A stretch of DNA of 64,000 nt from the NCBI RefSeq assembly GCF_964186585.1, contig NZ_OZ075067.1:2418001-2482000 (forward strand), written 5' to 3'. The notes under the pieces were generated by a model. That model was given only the letters and a program-made list of their open reading frames with translations. It did no database searches and was not told where the DNA came from. The position numbers and the translations under genes were made by a program. How positions within the stretch are numbered: position 1 is the stretch's first letter; each line of letters opens with the position of its first letter. Positions 7,906 through 18,659 of the stretch are shown here, one piece after another. This stretch comes from Microbacterium sp. MM2322 (lineage in GTDB: Bacteria; Actinomycetota; Actinomycetes; Actinomycetales; Microbacteriaceae).

Positions 7906-8214
7906 TCATCGCCAGTTGTATGTGTACGCCCATGCCAGCGCGTCCAGCGCTTCGGAGCTCAGTTCTGGATGCCGCTGGGCCATGGCGGACCGTGCCACCC
8001 TGCCGCCTTCGGCGAGAGTGTGCGTCGACCAATCAGGGTCGATGGCGAGGCACTCTGCCACGACGGCACGCACATCGGCCACGAGGGCGGGCCGGTCCGC
8101 GGGTGATGCGCTGATCGCGTCGTCGTCGGCGCGAGGGAGGGAGGACTCCCCTTTGCCGAGAAACGCGATGATCGCCGCGCTCAGCCCGGGGCGCGCGGTC
8201 GCCGCATCCGGCAC
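7906..8214 (-). CDS. Small helical protein (102 aa) of the type VII locus
   Basis: The GTG at 8214 lies two bases after the TGA of the WXG-like gene, so it should be translationally coupled. The protein is acidic and mostly helical, ending in HPELSSEALDALAWAYTYNWR. There is no signal peptide or membrane helix. Its position between the WXG-like protein and the first effector suggests a chaperone or adaptor for the secreted proteins. I do not recognise the family. A longer frame running antisense through the WXG gene is rejected. Confidence 0.6.
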   Translation of the reverse strand: MPDAATARPGLSAAIIAFLGKGESSLPRADDDAISASPADRPALVADVRAVVAECLAIDPDWSTHTLAEGGRVARSAMAQRHPELSSEALDALAWAYTYNWR

Positions 8215-8216
8215 TG

Positions 8217-8921
8217 TCAGTCGCCTCCGATGTTCAGACTCGCGAGGTCTGACATGAGCCGGTCGGTGAGGCCCTCGACATCCGCCGCGTGCTGTTCCAT
8301 TTCGCCCTGCGCCGATTCGAGGGCCTGGAGGTCGGCGTAGAACTCTTCGGGGTCCCCCGCGACAGCTTCGACGATCGGTGAGTCGAGGGCGGACATGATG
8401 ATGCCCGGCAGCTCTTCGGCCAGCGGCTGGATGACCATCGGCAGTACCTGGTTGAGCACCTGCTCCACCGCGATGTCGACCGCGGCGTTGAGCAGCTTCT
8501 TCTTGATGAGGAGCATGGGGCCGGCACCGGCGGCGGTGACCGGGTTCGTCAGCATGGCGACGAGCGTGACCATCGTGGAGGTCACGTCGACGATCACCTT
8601 GATCTTCAGCGCGGTGACGCCGGCGGCCGCGATGTCGACACCGGGCGGGACGGGGCCGAGGATGTCCATCAGCTTCTGAAGGTTCTGCGAGCGGTTGGTG
8701 TTCCACGCCCCGACGTACGCCGGACCCGCCTGACCGCGCATGGCGGCGGCGATGTCGGTGTTGACCTTGCGGTCCATCACCTGGATCTTGTTCTCGAGCT
8801 CGTCCCGGAACGTCGAGATGATCTGGCCACCCCGGCGCAGCTCGTCCTCGTCGATGTCTGGCCAATCGAAGCCGAGCTTCTCCATCACCCAGATCAGCTC
8901 GTTCGGCAACATCATTCCCAT
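8217..8921 (-). CDS. WXG100-like helical type VII secretion substrate
   Basis: A 234-aa protein starting at ATG 8921 behind GGGAGG. The N-terminus has the pattern WVMEKLGFDWPDIDEDELRRG, followed by long amphipathic helices and AWNTN around residue 73, in the place of a WXG turn. A hydrophobic, alanine/valine-rich middle segment (about 95-175) and a charged C-terminal coil follow. This is the usual N-terminal 'trunk' of actinobacterial LXG/WXG polymorphic toxins, but here the gene ends without a toxin domain. It is the first gene of the leftward locus and probably the secretion carrier or partner of the separate effector genes. No clear YxxxD/E signal was found. Confidence 0.65.
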   Translation of the reverse strand: MGMMLPNELIWVMEKLGFDWPDIDEDELRRGGQIISTFRDELENKIQVMDRKVNTDIAAAMRGQAGPAYVGAWNTNRSQNLQKLMDILGPVPPGVDIAAAGVTALKIKVIVDVTSTMVTLVAMLTNPVTAAGAGPMLLIKKKLLNAAVDIAVEQVLNQVLPMVIQPLAEELPGIIMSALDSPIVEAVAGDPEEFYADLQALESAQGEMEQHAADVEGLTDRLMSDLASLNIGGD

Positions 8922-8942
8922 AGCGGAACCTCCCGCGACGAG

Positions 8943-8948
8943 AGTATG
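8943..8948 (-). promoter_or_regulatory. Possible -10 box of the type VII locus
   Basis: CATACT on the minus strand lies about 22 nt before ATG 8921 and upstream of the GGGAGG ribosome site. No convincing -35 was seen. This is the only clear promoter candidate before the leftward run of genes. Confidence 0.35.
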
Positions 8949-9024
8949 CGATCAGCCCGATCGATTTCGATGGGGAGAACTACCCTGCCCCTCACCGGCT
9001 ATGATCCGGGGCCACGCGACGAGC

Positions 9025-10632
9025 TCAGTGGAAGAAGTGACGCTCGCCCGTGAAGTACATCGTGACCCCTGCGGCCTGCGCGGCGTCGATGACCTCCTGA
9101 TCGCGCACGGATCCGCCCGGCTGGATGATCGTCGTGATCCCGGCATCCAGCAGCACCTGCGGTCCGTCCGCGAACGGGAAGAACGCATCGGATGCCGCGA
9201 CCGATCCGGCAGCACGGTCACCGGCGCGCTCGACCGCGAGGCGGCACGAGTCGACGCGGTTGACCTGGCCCATGCCGATACCGACCGTCGCCGAGCTCTT
9301 GGCCAACACGATCGCGTTCGACTTGACGGCGCGGCAGCTCTTCCACGCGAACGAGAGGTTCTCGAGCTGGTCGTCGGCGGGACGCTCCCCCGAGACGAGC
9401 TGCCACGAGTCGACGAGCGATTCGATCTCGTTCGGGAACCGGTCGGCGTCCTGGAGGAGCAGACCCCCCGAGACCAGGCGGACGTCCATGGGCTCCTGGC
9501 GCCAGTCCGAAGGAAGCTGCAGCACGCGCAGGTTCTTCTTCAGTCGGAAGACCTCGAGCGCCTCAGGCTCGAAGTCGGGCGCGACGATCACCTCGGTGAA
9601 GATGTCGCGCAGGTTCTCGGCCATCTTGAGCGTCACGGTGCGGTTCGCGGCGATGACGCCGCCGAAGGCCGACACGGGGTCGCACTCGTGCGCCCGCAGG
9701 TGCGCGGAGGCGAGCGGGTCGAGCGCCTGCGGCGCTCCGATCGCGATGCCGCACGGGTTCGCGTGCTTGATGATGGCGACCGCCGGCTTGACGAGATCGA
9801 ACGCGGCCCGGAGTGCGGCATCCGCGTCGACGTAGTTGTTGTAGGACATCTCCTTGCCCTGCAGCTGCGTGGCCTGCGCGATACCGTGCCCACCCACGCG
9901 CGAGTAGATCGCCGCGCGCTGGTGCGAGTTCTCGCCGTAGCGGAGGGTCGCCAGGCGCTCGGCCTTGATCGTCAGGTGCTGCGGCAGCTCGCCGTCGCCC
10001 TCGAGAGTCTCCTCGGCGAACCACGTCGCGACGGCGCGGTCGTACGCCGCCGTGTGCGCGAACGCGCGCGCCGCGAGCTCGCGGCGCTGCGCGAGCGTCG
10101 TCCCGCCCTGGCCGAGGGCGTCGACGATCGCCGGGTAGGACTCGGGCGAGACGGCGATCGCCACGTTGGCGAAGTTCTTCGCCGATGCGCGGACCATCGC
10201 GGGGCCGCCGATGTCGATCTGCTCGACGACAGCGTCGCCCTGCGCGCCGGAGGCGACGGTCTCGACGAAGGGGTAGAGGTTCACGACGACGAGCTCGAAG
10301 GGAAGGATGCCGAGTTCGCCGAGCTGGGTCTCGTGGTCCTCCAGGCGCAGGTCGGCCAGGAGGCCCGCGTGGACGCTCGGGTGGAGCGTCTTCACGCGAC
10401 CGCCGAGGGACTCGGGGAAGCCCGTGACCTCGGAGACGTCCTTCACGTCGATGCCGGCGTCGCGCAGAAGCGCTGCGGAGCCGCCCGTCGAGACGATCTC
10501 GACGTCGGCTGCGGCAAGGGCCTGACCGAGCTCGAGCAGCCCGGTCTTGTCGCTCACCGAGACGAGCGCACGGCGGACGGGCACGACGTCGCGTGCACGG
10601 TAGAGGGAGGGGTCGATCTGCGGGCCGGCCAT
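9025..10632 (-). CDS. purH: Bifunctional AICAR formyltransferase/IMP cyclohydrolase
   Basis: A 535-aa enzyme for the last two steps of de novo IMP synthesis. The N-terminal third is the MGS-like IMP cyclohydrolase ([22 protein letters not shown]). The rest is the AICAR transformylase, with LRYGENSHQ and the catalytic Lys-His pair in IIKHANPCG (K289, H290). The length is normal for the family. ATG 10632 is chosen because GAGGAG lies 8 nt upstream and MAGPQIDPS is the natural N-terminus. It follows purN by 38 bp, so the two are probably one transcript. Confidence 0.97.
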   Translation of the reverse strand: MAGPQIDPSLYRARDVVPVRRALVSVSDKTGLLELGQALAAADVEIVSTGGSAALLRDAGIDVKDVSEVTGFPESLGGRVKTLHPSVHAGLLADLRLEDHETQLGELGILPFELVVVNLYPFVETVASGAQGDAVVEQIDIGGPAMVRASAKNFANVAIAVSPESYPAIVDALGQGGTTLAQRRELAARAFAHTAAYDRAVATWFAEETLEGDGELPQHLTIKAERLATLRYGENSHQRAAIYSRVGGHGIAQATQLQGKEMSYNNYVDADAALRAAFDLVKPAVAIIKHANPCGIAIGAPQALDPLASAHLRAHECDPVSAFGGVIAANRTVTLKMAENLRDIFTEVIVAPDFEPEALEVFRLKKNLRVLQLPSDWRQEPMDVRLVSGGLLLQDADRFPNEIESLVDSWQLVSGERPADDQLENLSFAWKSCRAVKSNAIVLAKSSATVGIGMGQVNRVDSCRLAVERAGDRAAGSVAASDAFFPFADGPQVLLDAGITTIIQPGGSVRDQEVIDAAQAAGVTMYFTGERHFFH

Positions 10633-10670
10633 GCGGGAACTCCTCGAGTCGGGGGCGTTCGGGTGTCGGT

Positions 10671-11252
10671 TCAGGGGGTCAGTGCAAGCTCGCCGGTCGC
10701 GATGCGACGGACGACGTCGATGAGCAGTCGGCGTTCGACCGGCTTGATGCGCTCGTGGAGGGTGTGCTCGGTGTCGCCGGGCACGACGGGGACCCGTTCC
10801 TGGGCGAGGATCGGGCCGGTGTCGACGCCGTCGTCCACGACGATGACGCTCGCCCCGGTCTGCTCCGCGCCGGCGGCGAGTGCGTCGCGCACACCGTGCG
10901 CGCCGGGGAACTCGGGCAGGTACGCGGGGTGGGTGTTGATGAGGCGCGGCGCCCACGCCGCGACGACGGCCGCGGGCAGCAGCCGCATGAGCCCGCTCAG
11001 CACGACGAGGTCCGGCTTCCACACCTCGAGATGCGCGAGCAGTTCGTCGCCCCACGCCTCACGACTGTCGAACTCCTGGAACGGGACCATGAAGGTCGGG
11101 ATGCCGTAGGTCTCGGCATGCGCGAAGCCGTCGGCCTGCCGATCGGCGCCGACGACGATCACGCGAGCGGGGAAATCGGGCTCGTTCGCGGCATCCAGAA
11201 GAGCACGCAGATTGGATCCCGTGCCCGAGATGAGAACGGCGACCGTGAGCAC
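10671..11252 (-). CDS. purN: Phosphoribosylglycinamide formyltransferase
   Basis: A 193-aa GAR transformylase using 10-formyl-THF. It has the N-terminal SGTGSNL loop and the catalytic triad N106, H108 (INTHPAYLP) and D144 (DDGVDTGPI). The start is GTG 11252. A TAGACT box lies exactly 6 nt upstream, so the mRNA is probably leaderless. It is followed by purH and preceded, 4 bp away, by the PerM-like gene, an arrangement also found in mycobacteria. Confidence 0.96.
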   Translation of the reverse strand: MLTVAVLISGTGSNLRALLDAANEPDFPARVIVVGADRQADGFAHAETYGIPTFMVPFQEFDSREAWGDELLAHLEVWKPDLVVLSGLMRLLPAAVVAAWAPRLINTHPAYLPEFPGAHGVRDALAAGAEQTGASVIVVDDGVDTGPILAQERVPVVPGDTEHTLHERIKPVERRLLIDVVRRIATGELALTP

Positions 11253-11256
11253 CGGG

Positions 11257-12582
11257 TCAGTCTAGCGGGGCGGTGGGGAACTCGTCGGGCGAGACCGTCC
11301 CGGCAGGCTCGCGACGCAGCTCGACCGGCGAGCTCGCGACTGGCGCGTCCCGGGTGAGGGACGGCTCCGCCGGCCGGGCGGGTTCCTCGCCGCGCGGCGA
11401 CAGCAGCATGACTGCGGCGCCCACGGCGACCTCGACGGCGGCCACCAGCCCCACGAGCCAGGGCTCGGGGCCGACCTGCGCCAGCCTGCCGGGACCGATC
11501 GACCCCTGCGCCGCCCACGCGAGGACGGCGAGGAGCGCACCCGAGCCGACGGCGGTCACGCCGAGGGCGACGAGGCGCGGGCGGAGCGGCTCGGCATCCG
11601 TCTCCGAACCGATGAGCAGCGCTCCGCGCGCGACCATGCCCGCGAGCGCGCCGAGGCCGACCACGACGAGCGCCAGGAGCAACAGCCACGGCGACGTGGA
11701 ATCGGGGATGACGCCCAGGACCGGGATGCCGGGCACGACCCCCAGGCTCGTGGCGGCCGGCGAGACCGCCGTTCCCGTCCCGATGGCGAAACCGGGCCCG
11801 ATCGCGAATCCCGCGAACCACACGATGAGAGTGGGGAGGTAGAGGAGGCTGCCCAGAGCGAGCACCACGACACCCGGCAGGTCGGTCTGGGCCGCCTGGG
11901 TCAGCGCGATCACCTCACCGCCGCGGACGAAGAAGAGGACCGCGAGCACGACGGCTCCGAGTCCGACGATCCCGGCGACGGTGATCGCGACGCCCCGGGC
12001 ACCGGCATCCACCGCGTTCTGCACGTCGTCCGGAATCCGCTCCGTGAGAGCGTCGACGATGCCGTCATCCCCCTCGTTCCACGCCCGCACGAGAGCACCG
12101 ATCAGGGCGGGGACGGCGAAGACCAGCGCGGGACCGGCGATGGCGGCCCACAGGTCGACCGAGGCGACGCTCGCGCGTCCGGTGAGGGCGATCATCGTCG
12201 AGACCACCGCGACGGCAGCCGTGCCACCGAGGACTCCGGTCAGCCACGCACCGGCGCGAGCCGCGCGACCTCCCGACCGCCAGGCAGAGATCGCCGTGAA
12301 CGCGGCGAGCGCTGTCGGCGCGAGCGACACGGTGAACTCGGCGCCGCCCGACGGCAGACCGCCGAGGGCGACCAGCTCTGCGGGAAGGGAGACCGCGACC
12401 GGCGCGAAGTGTCCGAGCTGCCAGATCGTCGCCGCCGCCGGCCAGAGCGCCGCCCAATCGGCATCCCCGCTCACGCCGAAGACCCACACGAGAGTGACGG
12501 GCGCGAGCACGACGCCGACGCCGACCGCGACGGCCACGAGGGCGTCGACGGCAGCGAGGAGGAAGACGAGCAGGCGATTCAC
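11257..12582 (-). CDS. DUF6350/PerM-like polytopic membrane protein
   Basis: A 441-aa protein with roughly nine hydrophobic helices, an N-terminal [19 protein letters not shown] segment and a short charged tail. Actinobacterial DUF6350 proteins, including mycobacterial PerM (Rv0955), sit between sucCD and purN-purH and support cell division by stabilising divisome parts. The same gene order here supports the assignment. The start is GTG 12582, with TAAGGT at 12592-12597 on the minus strand, so any 5' leader is at most a few bases long. The role in this organism is inferred. Confidence 0.8.
   Translation of the reverse strand: MNRLLVFLLAAVDALVAVAVGVGVVLAPVTLVWVFGVSGDADWAALWPAAATIWQLGHFAPVAVSLPAELVALGGLPSGGAEFTVSLAPTALAAFTAISAWRSGGRAARAGAWLTGVLGGTAAVAVVSTMIALTGRASVASVDLWAAIAGPALVFAVPALIGALVRAWNEGDDGIVDALTERIPDDVQNAVDAGARGVAITVAGIVGLGAVVLAVLFFVRGGEVIALTQAAQTDLPGVVVLALGSLLYLPTLIVWFAGFAIGPGFAIGTGTAVSPAATSLGVVPGIPVLGVIPDSTSPWLLLLALVVVGLGALAGMVARGALLIGSETDAEPLRPRLVALGVTAVGSGALLAVLAWAAQGSIGPGRLAQVGPEPWLVGLVAAVEVAVGAAVMLLSPRGEEPARPAEPSLTRDAPVASSPVELRREPAGTVSPDEFPTAPLD
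11259..11264 (-). promoter_or_regulatory. Leaderless -10 box of purN
   Basis: TAGACT on the minus strand, 6 nt before GTG 11252 and inside the end of the perM-like gene. It gives purN-purH an internal promoter. Confidence 0.55.
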
Positions 12583-12641
12583 AACGAACCGACCTTACCC
12601 GCGGCGGGCGCGTGCGCCCCGCTCCCGCACCGGGCGAGGCG

Positions 12642-12983
12642 TCAGGTGCGCAGGACCTTCTCGAGCGCCTTGCCCTTCGCCAGTTCGTCGACGAGTTTGT
12701 CGAGATAGCGGATGCGGCGCATCAGCGGGTCGTCGATCTGCTCGACGCGGACGCCGCAGACGACGCCGGTGATCTGCGCGACCGCAGGGTTGAGGTCGGC
12801 GGCGGCGAAGAACTCCGCGAAGCTCGCCCCCGTCGACACCTGCGCAGCGATCGCCTCGTCGTCGAACCCGGTGAGCCACGTCACCACCGCGTCGAGCTCG
12901 GCTTTCGTGCGCCCTTTCCGCTCCACCTTCGCGAGGTACAGCGGATAGACCGCGGCGAACGGCGTGCCGAAGATGCGGTGCAT
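12642..12983 (-). CDS. DUF2200 family protein
   Basis: A 113-aa soluble protein with the DUF2200 pattern (HRIFGTPFAAVYPLYLAKVERKGRT near the start, then ITGVVCGVRVEQIDDPLMRRIRYLDKLVDELAKGK). The family is widespread and of unknown function. It is transcribed divergently from the NCS2 permease, with only 55 bp between the two starts. Confidence 0.85.
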   Translation of the reverse strand: MHRIFGTPFAAVYPLYLAKVERKGRTKAELDAVVTWLTGFDDEAIAAQVSTGASFAEFFAAADLNPAVAQITGVVCGVRVEQIDDPLMRRIRYLDKLVDELAKGKALEKVLRT

Positions 12984-13026
12984 GCCGCGAGGATACGCCC
13001 CGCCCGCCGGGGCGGCGACGACCCAC

Positions 13027-13032
13027 TACCCT
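13027..13032 (+). promoter_or_regulatory. Leaderless -10 box of the NCS2 permease
   Basis: TACCCT ends 6 nt before GTG 13039. A GGAGG touching the GTG is too close to act as a ribosome site, which favours a leaderless mRNA. Confidence 0.5.
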
Positions 13033-13038
13033 CGGAGG

Positions 13039-14466
13039 GTGAACAGCACCACCTCCCGAACTTCCCGCGGTGCCGCAGCCCCGGCATCCTCGTCCTTCCT
13101 CGACCGCTACTTCGACATCACCGGCCGCGGTTCCACCCTCGGCACGGAGATCCGCGGCGGCATCGTCACGTTCGTGACGATGGCCTACATCGTCATCCTG
13201 AACCCGATCATCCTGTCGACCCCGGACGTCGACGGCGTGACCCTCACCGGCACCGCCGTGGCGACCTCCACGGCCTTGACCGCCGGTGTCATGACGATCC
13301 TCTTCGGGCTCGTCACGCGTCTGCCCTTCGCGTTCGCGGCGGGCCTCGGCATCAACGCGTTCCTCGCGTTCTCGGTGGTCGGTCAGGTCACGTGGGGCGA
13401 GGCGATGGCTCTCGTCGTGATCAACGGTCTGATCATCGTGCTGCTCGCCGCGACCGGCCTTCGGAAGATGATCTTCGACGCCGTCCCCGTGCAGCTGAAG
13501 CTCGCGATCACGGTCGGCATCGGCCTGTTCATCGCGTTCATCGGCTTCGTCAACGCCGGCTTCGTCACCACAACGGGCAACGCCTCTCCCCCGCTCGACC
13601 TCGGCGTCGGTGGCTCGATCACGACGATCAGCACGGTCATGTTCGTCGTCACGCTCTTCCTCTCCGGCATCCTGATGGCCCTTCGGGTGAAGGGCGCGCT
13701 CCTCATCGGTCTCGTCAGCGGCACGGTCATCAGCTACATCGTCAACGCGATCTGGCCGACCGCCCTGGGCCTCAAGGTCAGCAGGCTGGAGATCGTCGCG
13801 TTCCCGAACTTCGAGCTCGTCGGCAAGATCGACTTCGGCTTCGACTGGGCGAAGATCGGCATCGTGTCGGTCGTCATGATCGTCTTCACGCTCGTGTTCT
13901 CGAACTTCTTCGACGCGATGGGCACCATGACGGGCCTCGCGAAGGAGTCCGGCCTCGCGAACGACAAGGGCGACTTCCCGCGCATCAAGTCGGCGCTGAT
14001 CGTCGAGGGCGTCGGCGCGATCGCCGGTGGTGCGACCTCGTCGTCGTCGGCCACCGTCTTCGTCGAGTCGGGATCCGGCATCGGTGAGGGCGCCCGTACG
14101 GGCCTCGCGAACGTCGTCACCGGTGTGCTGTTCCTTCTGGCCATGTTCTTCACGCCGCTCACCTCGATCGTCCCCGGCTACGTCGCCGCCGCAGCTCTCG
14201 TGCTCGTCGGTGCGCTCATGCTCGCGCAGATCAAGAACATCGACCTGACGGACTTCAACGTCCTGCTGCCGGTGTTCCTCACCGCGACGGTCATGCCGCT
14301 GACCTACTCGATCGCCAACGGCATCGGCGCCGGCTTCATCAGCTGGGTCGTCGTGAATGTCTTCGCCCGCAAGGCGAAGCAGGTTCACTGGCTGCTCTGG
14401 ATCGTCGCGGCGGGCTTCGTGATCTACTTCGCCCGCGGCCCGATCGAGGCGCTCATCGGCGCCTGA
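13039..14466 (+). CDS. NCS2 family purine permease (guanine/hypoxanthine type)
   Basis: A 475-aa membrane transporter of the AzgA/PbuG branch of NCS2. It has about 12-13 helices, an N-terminal FDITGRGSTLGTEIRGG before helix 1, and the family stretches MGTMTGLAKESG and GGATSSSSATVFVESGSGIGEGARTG. It should import hypoxanthine, guanine or adenine by proton symport, which fits the nearby purine biosynthesis genes. GTG 13039 is preferred over ATG 12964, which would overlap the divergent DUF2200 gene and its promoter. Confidence 0.9.
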   Translation: MNSTTSRTSRGAAAPASSSFLDRYFDITGRGSTLGTEIRGGIVTFVTMAYIVILNPIILSTPDVDGVTLTGTAVATSTALTAGVMTILFGLVTRLPFAFAAGLGINAFLAFSVVGQVTWGEAMALVVINGLIIVLLAATGLRKMIFDAVPVQLKLAITVGIGLFIAFIGFVNAGFVTTTGNASPPLDLGVGGSITTISTVMFVVTLFLSGILMALRVKGALLIGLVSGTVISYIVNAIWPTALGLKVSRLEIVAFPNFELVGKIDFGFDWAKIGIVSVVMIVFTLVFSNFFDAMGTMTGLAKESGLANDKGDFPRIKSALIVEGVGAIAGGATSSSSATVFVESGSGIGEGARTGLANVVTGVLFLLAMFFTPLTSIVPGYVAAAALVLVGALMLAQIKNIDLTDFNVLLPVFLTATVMPLTYSIANGIGAGFISWVVVNVFARKAKQVHWLLWIVAAGFVIYFARGPIEALIGA

Positions 14467-14478
14467 CCGCCGCCGCCT

Positions 14479-14535
14479 CGAGGTCCCGATCGGGCCGGGT
14501 ATGCCTCGTGCATTCCCGGCCCGATCGGGACCTCG
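14479..14535. repeat. Palindrome unit 1 (21-bp perfect arms)
   Basis: The arms 14479-14499 and 14515-14535 are perfect reverse complements, with a 15-nt loop. There are 13 bp between the permease stop and the repeat, so it may also end that transcript. Confidence 0.85.
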
Positions 14536-14692
14536 CGCGTTGGGGCGGTGTTCCGGGGACGCGTTGTGCCGCACGACGCGGGATGCCGCGACGCGACGGG
14601 TCCCTGGAACGCGCCGGCGGCCGCGCCGAGCCGGCCCGGCAGGCCCGGCTGCGCAGGCCTCGCGTCCCGGCATCCGCCACCCGCAGACACCT

Positions 14693-14749
14693 CTAGGTCC
14701 CGATCGCGCCGGGTATCGCGCGCACATTCCCGGCCGGATCGGGACCTCG
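14693..14749. repeat. Palindrome unit 2 (imperfect)
   Basis: Same unit as at 14479. The arms 14695-14713 and 14729-14747 pair with two mismatches. Confidence 0.8.
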
Positions 14750-14933
14750 GACGTGGGGGCGGCATTCCGGGGGCGCGTTATGCCGCACGACGCGGGATGC
14801 CGCGACACGACGGGTCCCTGGAGCGGGCGACACGACGCGCCCCCGGAGCGCACGCCGCGCCGCGCCGGCCACGGCCCGGCTGACCCGGCTCCGCAGGCCT
14901 CGCGTCCCGGCATCCGACCGCCCCAGAACGCCC

Positions 14934-14990
14934 CGAGGTCCCGATCGGGCCGGGTATCGCGCGTGCATTCCCGGCCGGATCGGGACCTCG
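14934..14990. repeat. Palindrome unit 3
   Basis: Arms 14934-14954 and 14970-14990 pair over 21 bp with one mismatch. The loop is nearly the same as in unit 2. Confidence 0.8.
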
Positions 14991-15013
14991 CGCGCACCGG
15001 AGCCGCGCCGGGA

Positions 15014-15055
15014 ACGACGAAGGGGCGGATGCCGCAGCATCCGCCCCTTCGTCGT
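15014..15055 (-). terminator. Hairpin terminator after sucD
   Basis: A perfect 18-bp stem (15014-15031 with 15038-15055) with a 6-nt loop, 5 bp past the sucD stop. No T-run is obvious, which is common in actinobacteria. It could work in both directions. Confidence 0.8.
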
Positions 15056-15060
15056 GTGGC

Positions 15061-17167
<2,107 letters not shown>

Positions 17168-17209
17168 TGCAATCCTTCGCTGGGCGACGGCGGGGGTGAC
17201 GGGCGCGGA

Positions 17210-17227
17210 ATTATCTCGATGTCGAGA
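17210..17227 (-). promoter_or_regulatory. sucCD promoter with palindromic operator
   Basis: A minus-strand GATAAT (-10) at 17210-17215 overlaps TCTCGATGTCGAGA (17214-17227), a perfect 6-bp inverted repeat with a 2-nt centre. The site would block RNA polymerase when bound. I do not know the regulator. Confidence 0.5.
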
Positions 17228-17303
17228 GATCGCCCGGTCGAAAAGCCTACTACCCCCGCCTGAGCACCCGAAGCCCGATCCCCTCGTTCGGCGGGGACCC
17301 GAC

Positions 17304-18053
17304 TCATCGTCGGAGCGCGTCGGTCCAGGTCTCGCGGTGGGATCGCACATAGTCGGAGACGGATGCCCAGTGGTCGCCGTGCCCGGCCGTGAACATCGAC
17401 GCCCACGGCTCGACACCGGCCGCATGGGAGCGCCGCAACAGGTCGTGCATCGCCGCCGCCCGCTCCGCCATCGCGTCCGGCAGGCCATCTCGGAGCTCGT
17501 CGTCGGCGCCGTACCCGTCGACGAACGCGGCGAGCCCCGGAGCGGCATCCGCGGGATCGGCGGATGCGTCGTTGAGTGCGAAGGCCTGCGCGGCGTAGGC
17601 GAGATCCCACAGCCGAGTGCTGGGGGCCGCGGCATCCCAGTCGATGAAGACCCACCGCTCCCCCATCACGAGGTTCCACGGCGCGAGGTCGTTGTGGCAG
17701 ACGAGTTCGGAGGCGGGCGCGGGGATCGCACTCTCCCAGAGGCTGTCCTCCGGCGGCGTCCACCCGGCGCTCGCGTCGTGGATCGCTCGCACCATGGCTC
17801 CCACCCGCCCGAGCTCCGCGGGTGCCATCGTGCCGTGCATGAGCGCGAGTTCGCCGGGCACGTACTCGAGCACCTGGCGCCCCGCCTCGTCACGGCCGCG
17901 CGGCTCGGGCGCATCGATCCCGGCGGCGCGAAGTGCATGGACGTAGGCGGTGACGCTCGCCGTCGACGCCGTCCACGGCTTGCGCACGGAGTCGCCGATG
18001 CGGACGACGGCGCCGCTCGCGTTCCCGCCCGAGAGCGCCTCTTCGTGCGGCAT
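17304..18053 (-). CDS. Aminoglycoside-type phosphotransferase family protein
   Basis: A 249-aa protein of the APH/choline kinase fold. It has the catalytic loop CHNDLAPWN (His-x-Asp-x5-Asn) and the metal-binding FIDWDAA. A degenerate nucleotide loop lies near the N-terminus. Such enzymes phosphorylate small hydroxyl compounds, and the substrate cannot be deduced. It lies just downstream of the response regulator, with 3 bp between the regulator's stop and its start, so it is probably in the same transcript as the two-component pair. Confidence 0.85.
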   Translation of the reverse strand: MPHEEALSGGNASGAVVRIGDSVRKPWTASTASVTAYVHALRAAGIDAPEPRGRDEAGRQVLEYVPGELALMHGTMAPAELGRVGAMVRAIHDASAGWTPPEDSLWESAIPAPASELVCHNDLAPWNLVMGERWVFIDWDAAAPSTRLWDLAYAAQAFALNDASADPADAAPGLAAFVDGYGADDELRDGLPDAMAERAAAMHDLLRRSHAAGVEPWASMFTAGHGDHWASVSDYVRSHRETWTDALRR

Positions 18054-18056
18054 CCG

Positions 18057-18659
18057 TCAGATCCAGCCGCGCTCGCGCGCCGTGATCGCAGCCTGCTGCC
18101 GCGTCGCGAGGCCGAGCTTGCCGAGGATCGACGAGACGTGGTTGCGGACGGTGCCGGCGGACAGGTGGAGGGATGCCGCGATCTCGGCGATCGTCTCCCC
18201 TCGGGCTCCCGCGCGCAGCACGTCGAGCTCGCGGTCGGTCAACGGCGAGCGCTCGTCGCTCAGAGCGTCCGCGGCGATCTCGGGGTCGACGTACCGGCGC
18301 CCCGCGGCGACCTCTCGGATGACCGCGGCGACATCGCCGGCAGGCCGGGACTTCGGGACGAAGCCGTCGACGCCCGCGCTGAGCGCGCGCCTCAGCACAC
18401 CGGGGCGGGCGTGGCGGGTGACCACGACGCAGCGGGCGGGGATCCGCTGCCGGATGCGGGCGGCCGCCTCGACGCCGTCGATCCCGGGCATCTCGAGGTC
18501 GAGGAGGCAGACGTCGGGGCGGAGTTCGAGCGCACGGGCGACCGCGCTCTCGCCGTCGGCGCACTCCGCGACGACCTCGAGGTCCTCCTCGAGACCGAGC
18601 AGGGTGGCGAGCGCCGTGCGGATCATGTCCTCGTCGTCGGCGATGAGCACGCGGATCAT
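18057..18659 (-). CDS. LuxR-family response regulator (NarL/DesR type)
   Basis: A 200-aa protein with a receiver domain (D8, D9, phospho-acceptor D54 in CLLDLEMPG, K near VPKS) and a C-terminal LuxR helix-turn-helix (LTDRELDVLRAGARG, IAASLHLSAGTVRNHVSSILGKLG). ATG 18659 overlaps the stop of the kinase gene as ATGA. It pairs with the upstream DesK-like kinase. Confidence 0.93.
   Translation of the reverse strand: MIRVLIADDEDMIRTALATLLGLEEDLEVVAECADGESAVARALELRPDVCLLDLEMPGIDGVEAAARIRQRIPARCVVVTRHARPGVLRRALSAGVDGFVPKSRPAGDVAAVIREVAAGRRYVDPEIAADALSDERSPLTDRELDVLRAGARGETIAEIAASLHLSAGTVRNHVSSILGKLGLATRQQAAITARERGWI

Larger units (their letters stand above)
14467..15060. other. Intergenic block with three large palindromes in tandem
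   Basis: A 594-bp stretch without a supportable gene. It holds three copies of a long GC-rich inverted repeat (starts 14479, 14693, 14934). The spacers between them also repeat: a GCCGCACGACGCGGGATGCC-type block occurs near 14569 and 14783, and the block GCAGGCCTCGCGTCCCGGCA occurs at 14653 and 14892. Short frames across it on both strands are products of the repeat and have no coding character. Confidence 0.75.

Noticed and set aside
1..8921. The type VII region as a prophage or integrative element
   Set aside because: No integrase, transposase, tRNA site or end repeats were found in the window. Composition is close to its surroundings, though the left border is not visible.
12595..14997. 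An 800-codon minus-strand frame
   Set aside because: Antisense to the NCS2 permease and carried through the palindrome repeats; low-complexity Asp/Arg/Glu composition.
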